From positions 1 to 20,408 of the forward strand of contig JAYZFP010000199.1 of the NCBI GenBank assembly GCA_036336715.1: DNA of 20,408 nt, in the 5' to 3' direction. The position numbers were made by a program, and so were the translations under genes. Below, piece after piece: positions 15,074-20,408 of this stretch (position 1 is its first letter; each line of letters opens with the position of its first letter). This DNA comes from JABAAE01 sp036336715. GTDB taxonomy: Bacteria; Planctomycetota; Planctomycetia; Pirellulales; Pirellulaceae. The notes under the pieces were generated by a model that saw only the letters and a program-made list of their open reading frames with translations, ran no database searches and was not told where the DNA came from.

Positions 15074-15861
15074 GGCGCCTTAACCGGCGTGAGTATTCTG
15101 CGACCATCGCTGATCTGTTCGGTTTTGAGGTGGCGGAAGATGAGATCCCGGAAGATGGAGAAATTTCCAGCTTTGATACTGTGGGAGCCGAACAGTTTTT
15201 TAATTCCGCCCATTTCGAGAAATACCTGGAGCTGGGCAGAAGGATTACGCGGGAGGCTTTCCGGTTCAACCTCAGCCCGCGAAAAAAGGTAACGACGATC
15301 CGCACCGAAGTCGAAAAACGCGTTACGGAAAAAATGAGAAAAAGCCTGGCGGAGCTGGATCGCAAAATGGCGATGAAAAAAGAGGGTGCCAGTTGGAAGG
15401 AAATGGGATTTCGGGACGAAGGGGAGATGGAAGTCACCTTTCGGCAATGGGAACCCCGGGCGGAATTGCCCCGCAGTTACCTGCAGTACCCGCTGGTGGA
15501 CAAAGGGGTCTACATCAGTGATGTTGCCAAATGGGTGTCCGCCAATCGGCACATCGACATTCGTGGTGAATACATTGTCAGGGTTCATGGAGGGGTTCGG
15601 GGGGAACCTCATGAAATGAGACGCCTGGTACGTGTGCGTGGCAGGCAACGTCTTCATGGGACCTTGAGGCTGGAAGGGACACCGGAAAAACCGCAATCGG
15701 TCGAGATTCGCGTTCGTCAACCGATGGGGCGGTTTCAGCTTTCGGCCAATGTGCGTGAAAACGTCCCGGACAACACCATCAATTCAATGCACGGTTATCT
15801 GAATAAGCTCCAGGGACCAGGAGAACGCCGTGATCCCCGGGCTGCGATCTGGATCGATTGA
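15070..15861 (+). CDS. Middle piece: DUF1587 and linker region
   Basis: A 263-residue piece opening at once with the DUF1587 signature MRRLNRREYSATIADLFGFE, so it starts inside a domain; in-frame bases upstream (GIR) belong to the joined protein. After DUF1587 (to about 15290) it has a charged, coiled-coil-like stretch (VEKRVTEKMRKSLAELDRKM), then a beta-rich part (HIDIRGEYIVRVHGGVRG). It ends AAIWID with TGA at 15859-15861. The frame stays open and protein-like straight after the TGA: IEIEGPFYSNSRPRFEEIL. Confidence 0.75.
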   Translation: MRRLNRREYSATIADLFGFEVAEDEIPEDGEISSFDTVGAEQFFNSAHFEKYLELGRRITREAFRFNLSPRKKVTTIRTEVEKRVTEKMRKSLAELDRKMAMKKEGASWKEMGFRDEGEMEVTFRQWEPRAELPRSYLQYPLVDKGVYISDVAKWVSANRHIDIRGEYIVRVHGGVRGEPHEMRRLVRVRGRQRLHGTLRLEGTPEKPQSVEIRVRQPMGRFQLSANVRENVPDNTINSMHGYLNKLQGPGERRDPRAAIWID

Positions 15862-17226
15862 ATCGAAATCGAAGGACCCTTTTACTCGAATTCCCGTCCA
15901 AGGTTCGAGGAGATTCTGTTTCCTGGAAAACCGACCGGAACCCGGAGTCCCTACCTGTGGAACGATGCCAAAATTCCCGAATTGATTGACCGGTTCGCTC
16001 GTGAGGCATTTCGGCGCCGGGTCCCCGAGTCCGCATACCTGGAGGCCCTGCATCGCATTTATCACGAAAACCGGGCAGAAGGTCTGAGCCAGCAGGAATC
16101 ACTGACGGAGGTGCTAGCCATTGTGCTCGCTTCCCCCGGTTTTCTCTTTTTGCAGGAGCCGGTTCCCAAATCTGTGGCGTCCGGCTTGCCTGCTTCGAAG
16201 AAAGAGAAGCCGAACCGGTTGGGAAACCGGGAACTGGCGGTTCGCCTGGCCTATTTTCTCTGGAGTTGTCCCCCGGATGAGGAGTTGTATGCCGCCGACC
16301 TGAAAGACCCGGAAGTGTTGGCGGGCCAGGTCGATCGGATGCTTTCCGACCCTCGCATCAACCGGTTTCGGGACGGGTTCATCCGGCAATGGGCCGAATT
16401 TGACAAGTACGATGCAGTCACGGTGGACAATCGAATACACTTTCGTTTCAACGAAGGGGTTCGGCAGGATGCCAAACGCGAAATTCGGGAGTTCTTTGGT
16501 GTTCTGATCAACGAAAATCTCCCCGCTGCCAATTTGGTTGATTCGGAATTTGTAACCATTAATGCAGCCCTTGCAACGCATTACGGTCTCCCCTTTCCTG
16601 CCACCTACAGGGATGATTTCAAAAAGGTTTCACTTCCAGCGGACTCTCCGCGCGGAGGGCTGATGACACAGACAGCCTTTTTGGTGGCGGGGTCCAATGG
16701 GGAAAGGTCTTCCCCGGTGATCAGGGGGGCCATGATCCTTGAAAAGCTCCTCCATGATCGCCCTGCCCCGCCGCCTCCCAATGTTCCCGAGTTGGATGAA
16801 GCTTCCAGCAAGCCTTTGACCAATCGCGAGCTTGTGGAACTTCACCAGCAGCGTGCCGTCTGTTCCTCCTGCCATCGGAAGATGGATGTCATCGGTTTTG
16901 GCCTCGAAAATTTTGATACCATCGGCAGATGGCGGGAAACCGAAAAGGTAGGACGCCGGGAGGTTGCTATCCAGGCTGGAGGAACCTTGCCGGGCGGACA
17001 GCCTTTTTTGGGGGTTCGGCAACTGAAGCAGGTCTTGCTTTCTGAAGAGGACGCACTCGCGACTGAGCTTCTCGAGTCGATTCTCAACTATGGTCTGGGG
17101 AGGGCTGTGGAATTTGCTGACCAGACGGATGTTGAGAAAATGTTGTCCCGCCTCAAACCTGAAAAGTACCGGATCCGTTCGATGATCCGTGAAATTGCCG
17201 TCAGTCCTTTGTTTCGAAGACCTTGA
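15862..17226 (+). CDS. C-terminal piece: DUF1595, DUF1592, DUF1588 and DUF1585
   Basis: The same frame as the preceding piece, resumed after the TGA. The first plausible independent start is TTG 15982, which would drop 40 coding residues and leave no signal peptide, so separate expression would not give an exported protein. Domains: DUF1595 (FAREAFRRRVPESAYLEALH), DUF1592 from about 16220 (NRELAVRLAYFLWSCPPDEE), DUF1588 from about 16600 (SPRGGLMTQTAFLVAGSNGE, then PAPPPPNVPELD and the heme motif C-S-S-C-H at 16861-16875), and DUF1585 from about 16980 (ILNYGLGRAVEFADQTDVE). The DUF1552 gene starts 22 bases after the stop. Confidence 0.85.
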   Translation: MEIEGPFYSNSRPRFEEILFPGKPTGTRSPYLWNDAKIPELIDRFAREAFRRRVPESAYLEALHRIYHENRAEGLSQQESLTEVLAIVLASPGFLFLQEPVPKSVASGLPASKKEKPNRLGNRELAVRLAYFLWSCPPDEELYAADLKDPEVLAGQVDRMLSDPRINRFRDGFIRQWAEFDKYDAVTVDNRIHFRFNEGVRQDAKREIREFFGVLINENLPAANLVDSEFVTINAALATHYGLPFPATYRDDFKKVSLPADSPRGGLMTQTAFLVAGSNGERSSPVIRGAMILEKLLHDRPAPPPPNVPELDEASSKPLTNRELVELHQQRAVCSSCHRKMDVIGFGLENFDTIGRWRETEKVGRREVAIQAGGTLPGGQPFLGVRQLKQVLLSEEDALATELLESILNYGLGRAVEFADQTDVEKMLSRLKPEKYRIRSMIREIAVSPLFRRP

Positions 17227-17248
17227 TTTTTTCACCGGGAAATAATCC

Positions 17249-18550
17249 ATGACTCAAATGATGACCCAGCCTTTTAGCAGAAGATCCTTTTTGAGATCTG
17301 GCAGCACGGTTTTGGCCCTGCCCTTGCTGGAGACTTTTGCCGCCGCAGAAACTCCGGCCATCGCTCCCACGAGAATGGTGTTCCTGGGAGGTGGGTTTGG
17401 TTTTACCCGGGACTCGTTTTATCCAACAAAAGCGGGGAAATTTTCCGAAATTGGATTGAGTGAAGGAATGAAGCCCCTGGCAAGACACCAGGAGGATTTC
17501 ACGATGGTTGGCAACCTGACCAATCATGGGGCAACCAATCCACACGGTGGAAGCGTTTCCTACCTGACAGGTGCGAACGTGGCCGGTACGCCCGGTAAGC
17601 GGTTTCACAATTCGATTTCCTGCGATCAACTGGTTGCGCAGCACCTGGGTAAGGAAACCAGGTTTTCGTCCCTTACCCTTTCGGCCAAGGAAGCGGACGG
17701 GGGGTCCAATTCAGGGCACGGTCCGGGGCTTTCCCTGGCATGGGACGCATCCGGAAATCCGGTTCCAGGTATCAATCGGCCCCTCGATCTCTATTTTACA
17801 CTGTTTGCAAGTCCTGATGATCAGCCGGCAAAAGTTCACGCCCGACTGAAAAAGAAACAGGGAATCCTGGATGTTGTCCGCTTGAACGGGGGAGGCATGA
17901 AACGCACCCTGAGCAAAAGCGACCAGGAAAAGTTGGATGAATATTTCACCGGGATCCGACAGGTAGAGCAAGGCTTGCGGAGGCAGGCGATGTGGGCTGA
18001 TATCCCCAAGCCCCAGGCGGAGTTCGATGCTCCCGGCGAGGGGATTCGGGGGGAAGAAGCGATCCGATTGATGTACGACATGATCATCCTTGCGTTGCAG
18101 GTCGATGCAACCCGTGTGGTCAGTTATCGCTTGCCCGTCTGTTCCCTGTTGTCCGGAATGGGAATCAACCTTAAGGCGCACTCGCTTAGTCATTACGGCT
18201 TTTCCCAGGCCCGGATTGAAGCATCGAAGCAGCGGGACAGGAAATGCACCTCCCTGTTTGCCCATTTTCTGGATCGGCTCAAACAGTCGCGGGATATCGA
18301 TGGAAGTCGTCTTTTCGATAACTGCATCGTCAGCTATGGAACCAATATCCGGTCGGGGCATGAGCTGAAGAACGTCCCGGCAATCCTGTCCGGCGGTGGC
18401 GCCAAAAAAATCAGGCGAGGGGAACACATTATTTTGCCAAAGCAGGATACTCCCCTTGGTAATCTCTGGCTGACACTGATGCAGCAGGCGGGCGTTGAGG
18501 TTGAGTCGTTTGGCAACAGTGATGGTGTTCTGAGTGAAATTCTGACCTGA
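17249..18550 (+). CDS. Tat-exported DUF1552 family protein (second copy)
   Basis: An intact 433-residue protein. ATG 17249 has GGGA about eight bases upstream (17237-17240). The N-terminus MTQMMTQPFSRRSFLRSGST is a textbook Tat signal (S-R-R-x-F-L-R), followed by VLALPLLETFAAAE with cleavage near FAA. The DUF1552 body is recognised by RMVFLGGGFGFTRDSFYPTK, NHGATNPHGGSVSYLTGA, NSISCDQLVAQHLG, RTLSKSDQEKLDEYFTGIRQ, MIILALQVDATRVVSYRLP and FDNCIVSYGTNIRSGHELKN. It is clearly divergent from the first copy at 10849-12225 but keeps the same plan. It sits directly behind the damaged cytochrome-like gene, so it is an orphaned partner if that gene is truly dead. Function of the family is unknown. Confidence 0.93.
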   Translation: MTQMMTQPFSRRSFLRSGSTVLALPLLETFAAAETPAIAPTRMVFLGGGFGFTRDSFYPTKAGKFSEIGLSEGMKPLARHQEDFTMVGNLTNHGATNPHGGSVSYLTGANVAGTPGKRFHNSISCDQLVAQHLGKETRFSSLTLSAKEADGGSNSGHGPGLSLAWDASGNPVPGINRPLDLYFTLFASPDDQPAKVHARLKKKQGILDVVRLNGGGMKRTLSKSDQEKLDEYFTGIRQVEQGLRRQAMWADIPKPQAEFDAPGEGIRGEEAIRLMYDMIILALQVDATRVVSYRLPVCSLLSGMGINLKAHSLSHYGFSQARIEASKQRDRKCTSLFAHFLDRLKQSRDIDGSRLFDNCIVSYGTNIRSGHELKNVPAILSGGGAKKIRRGEHIILPKQDTPLGNLWLTLMQQAGVEVESFGNSDGVLSEILT

Positions 18551-18615
18551 ATCACCCTTACCGTTGCCGGGAAAACCGAGGACTCTGCCGGTTTCCAGTG
18601 GTGAAATTGGGCGCA

Positions 18616-18666
18616 AGGTGAACTTGCCGCATCGAGGTAGGGTGCGGGAAGCCGTCCGGTTCACCT
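18616..18666 (+). terminator. Nested stem-loop after the second DUF1552 gene
   Basis: Outer arms AGGTGAAC (18616-18623) and GTTCACCT (18659-18666) pair perfectly over 8 bases. Inside, CCGCA (18627-18631) pairs with TGCGG (18643-18647), extended by two further A-U pairs past a mismatch. The structure is followed by GTTTTCTG. It lies 66 bases after the stop codon and is a candidate terminator or processed 3' element. The rest of the gap 18551-18929 shows no confident gene. Confidence 0.4.
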
Positions 18667-18929
18667 GTTTTCTGATATTGGGGTGAATTTCCTGGGTCCC
18701 AAATCTGATTGCCTTCCTGATGCGGACGTTGATTGAACTCAACCGAACCGTAAGACAAGCAGGCGTTGGATGCTGGATCGCCGAACCTGCTCAGTTCCAA
18801 CAGAAATTCCCCGGGAGACCTTCGTTCTGCTGTCACCAGCTTTCCCGGCCTCTATATTTTTTTGGATTGCAAACCGCAAGTAGGTAATTGGAGTGTCCCC
18901 TGTGTTCCAGTCCAGGGGGAATTGTGTGA

Positions 18930-19495
18930 GCGATTCCTGAAGAGCCCGGATATGGAAATTTTCGCCAGGGAGATTTTTTGGGAAGGCTGTTTTCCAGTCG
19001 TTTGCAAAGCAACCTGCTGGTATCCCTTTCACTGGTCAGCAGGGTGGTGATCGCAAGCATTCCGACTGGACAATGGGTGGTCCTGGATCAGTCAATTTTC
19101 CGGAATCTCCCTGTTCAGGCGGGTTGGGCCTATAAGTGCCTGCATCGTGAGTGGTTTTGTGCTGCGACAGCGATTCTGATCCTGGCATCGATTTATGCGA
19201 ATGGCTGGATCGAACCGGTTCGAAAAGTTCTGGGACACCGGTTCATTTATTCTGTCGCCCAGGTTTCGTATTCGGCTTACCTGCTGCACGAAATGTTCAT
19301 GTTCTGGCTGTTCCCCAATATCAAGTACCTGGTGGGTGATCAGTTGGGGGTGTGTCACTGGCCGTCCTGAATTCGGCCCTGGTTCTTGTCATGACCCTGA
19401 TGTGTGCTGCCGTCATGTTTCTCCTGGTCGAGGAGCCGATTCTCAGACGCAGAGCTGCCTCCGATTCCGAAGGCAATCCAGCGACTTCATCCTGA
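18930..19495 (+). pseudogene. Remnant of a family-3 membrane acyltransferase (OafA-like), truncated and frameshifted
   Basis: Only the last few transmembrane helices are present. The frame used from TTG 18978 encodes SNLLVSLSLVSRVVIASIP, WFCAATAILILASIYANG, and the family-like end VAQVSYSAYLLHEMFMFWLF, then hits a stop after CHWPS (19368-19370). Adding one G to the G5 run at 19346-19350 restores GDQLGG-VSLAVLNSALVLVMTL and MFLLVEEPILRRR, the usual last helix and the E-x-P-x-x-R end of Acyltransferase_3 proteins, with TGA at 19493-19495. Upstream, MEIFAREIF in another frame joins to LGRLFSS if the T6 run at 18974-18979 gains one T, hinting at a second lesion. The first several helices and the catalytic His/Arg motifs of the N-terminal half are absent. 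Such enzymes move acyl groups onto extracellular sugars. Confidence 0.65.
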
Positions 19496-19658
19496 GGCTG
19501 CAATAAGCCCGTTGCAACAAGCAAGGTGCGATCAATGAACCGGGCGAAGGATGGGGAATTGCAATTTGATTCGGCACGAAGTCTACTGAATTTCCTGTCC
19601 GCAGGATTGGATCCGGCGGGCATCGATTGTAAGACGGTCGTTTGCGTTCAGGCTGCGA

Positions 19659-20408
19659 ATGTTAATTCTGAAATATAAAGTGGGAAGTTTCCCGATTTTC
19701 GTGCTTTGGTTGTTTGTTTGTGGTTATTCGATTTTGGCATCCTGTTTGCCGTCCCCGCTGCAAGGCTATGTCCATTCGGATTCCAAACCGGTGAAAAAAC
19801 GACAACTGGTGGTCAGCCATGCGGACCAACAGGGCGTGCTCCAGCTTTTTCGGATGAATGAGGAGGGGCTGCAAAAAAAACAGTTAACACATTCCGCTCG
19901 AAACTGCCGGATGCCCGCCTGCTCCCCTGATGGGAATATGCTTGTCTACTCCAGGGAAACCGAACGGGGAATCTCACTATGGCTTTTGAGCCTGGATGGA
20001 AAAAAACATCGGTCCCTGGTTCCTGCGGGTTTTAACCTGCTCCCCAGTTGGTTGCCGGATTGTCGCCATGTTGTCTGGATGAAAGTTCAACCAGAACGCA
20101 ACCCGCAGCAAGGTAATCGGCAGGATCCGGCCAGTCGAAGCCAGATCCATATCTGTGATACCCATAGCGGGGCGACTCGCCGCCTCTTCAGCGATCCGGT
20201 ACAGATCCAATTCAGTAACTCGATGCCCTCCGTCTCGTCGGATGGTAAACAGGTGGCTTTTGTTTCAAACCGGAATGGCCCCTTCCGCGTTTGGGTCAGT
20301 GACCTCGAGGGGAAGAACGCCAGACCCGTATCGTCCACTTCAAAAAAGGACCCGGTTCTCGACTTGCCCATCGAACAAAAGGTTCCCTGTTGGTCGCCGG
20401 ATGGAAAG
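19659..20408 (+). CDS. Lipoprotein with TolB/PD40-like beta propeller (3' end outside window)
   Basis: The frame is open from ATG 19659 to the last base (250 codons). The N-terminus is a lipoprotein signal: basic MLILKYK, hydrophobic FPIFVLWLFVCGYSI, then lipobox L-A-S-C with Cys29 as the likely lipidated residue. The mature part carries PD40/TolB-type propeller repeats: PACSPDGNMLVYSRE, LWLLSLDGKKHRSLV, PSVSSDGKQVAFVSNRNGPF, VWVSDLEGKNARPVS and PCWSPDGK at the edge. Such propellers are protein-protein interaction modules in the periplasm, either TolB-like or as sensor/peptidase domains; since the C-terminus is missing, fusion to another domain cannot be excluded. No Shine-Dalgarno site is seen. 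It is on the same strand as the acyltransferase remnant, 163 bases downstream. Confidence 0.85.
   Translation, partial: MLILKYKVGSFPIFVLWLFVCGYSILASCLPSPLQGYVHSDSKPVKKRQLVVSHADQQGVLQLFRMNEEGLQKKQLTHSARNCRMPACSPDGNMLVYSRETERGISLWLLSLDGKKHRSLVPAGFNLLPSWLPDCRHVVWMKVQPERNPQQGNRQDPASRSQIHICDTHSGATRRLFSDPVQIQFSNSMPSVSSDGKQVAFVSNRNGPFRVWVSDLEGKNARPVSSTSKKDPVLDLPIEQKVPCWSPDGK

Larger units (their letters stand above)
14501..17226 (+). pseudogene. Second multi-domain cytochrome-like gene (SHD1-PSCyt1-DUF1587-1595-1592-1588-1585), interrupted
   Basis: This umbrella entry covers one gene now split in three. With one G added to the G8 run at 15055-15062 and the TGA at 15859-15861 read as an amino acid, it gives one 908-residue protein with the same domain order as the intact gene at 8205-10814, plus an N-terminal SHD1 domain. 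Both heme motifs survive (CFRCH at bases 14822-14836, CSSCH at 16861-16875), as does the proline-rich DUF1588 turn (APPPPNVPELD). The downstream DUF1552 partner is intact. The expected role matches the first copy: an exported heme protein with an unknown redox substrate. It is either a recently damaged gene (two lesions, otherwise well-conserved frame) or one with a consensus error at G8 plus a real or recoded TGA. Confidence 0.8.

Noticed and set aside
14932..15720. Minus-strand open frame of 262 codons across the damaged cytochrome-like gene
   Set aside because: The plus strand has clear heme, DUF1587 and linker motifs here; the minus frame is Phe/His/Pro-rich shadow translation.
15859..15861. 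Selenocysteine insertion at the TGA
   Set aside because: The expected residue is Trp rather than Cys, the context IWID-x-IEIEG has no redox motif, and I see no clear selenocysteine-type hairpin directly downstream.
17711..18742. Minus-strand open frame of 343 codons
   Set aside because: Antisense to the second DUF1552 gene and extending into the hairpin-bearing gap; translation resembles no family.
18551..18929. Insertion sequence remnant next to the acyltransferase fragment
   Set aside because: No transposase motif, terminal inverted repeats or target duplication could be seen; the only inverted repeat is the compact nested hairpin at 18616-18666.

Overview
The window looks like chromosomal DNA from a marine-type member of the PVC group (Planctomycetota most likely, Verrucomicrobiota possible). 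The grounds are family content: two copies of a multi-domain DUF1587/1595/1592/1588/1585 cytochrome-like protein, each followed by a Tat-exported DUF1552 protein; an SHD1 domain; a large surface protein with an LEPRxLL-like N-terminus, YWTD propeller and cadherin-like repeats; and a high share of sulfatases. Shine-Dalgarno sites are mostly weak. No rRNA, tRNA, CRISPR array or transposase was seen.

Layout. 1-990 (+): C-terminal part of a sulfatase, cut by the window edge. 1275-2705 (+): a complete iduronate-2-sulfatase-like enzyme. 2948-3892 (-): an exported DUF3472-like protein, overlapping the end of 3873-7637 (-), a roughly 1,254-residue modular surface protein that is readable only through four single-base frameshifts. 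7638-8204: divergent intergenic region with promoter candidates for both sides. 8205-10814 and 10849-12225 (+): intact cytochrome-like protein plus DUF1552 partner. 12336-13823 (-): GH16 beta-glucanase with a C-terminal carbohydrate-binding-like domain. 13824-14500: no gene seen. 14501-17226 (+): second cytochrome-like gene, with an N-terminal SHD1 domain, broken by one frameshift and one in-frame TGA. 17249-18550 (+): its intact DUF1552 partner. 18930-19495 (+): truncated, frameshifted remnant of a family-3 membrane acyltransferase. 19659-20408 (+): lipoprotein with a TolB/PD40-like propeller, running off the window.

How the genes may work together. The sulfatases, the GH16 enzyme and the exported DUF3472-like protein fit breakdown of sulfated or laminarin-like polysaccharide outside the cytoplasm. 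The two cytochrome-like/DUF1552 pairs are a recurrent PVC arrangement of unknown function; here they are paralogous cassettes 2.3 kb apart, one intact and one damaged. This is inference from families and layout only.

The most notable pattern is damage confined to three genes: four frameshifts in the surface protein, one frameshift and one nonsense codon in the second cytochrome-like gene, and one or two frameshifts in the acyltransferase. Nearly all indels lie in short homopolymers, so read or assembly error is a serious alternative to gene decay. The TGA at 15859-15861 is a substitution and is harder to explain that way.
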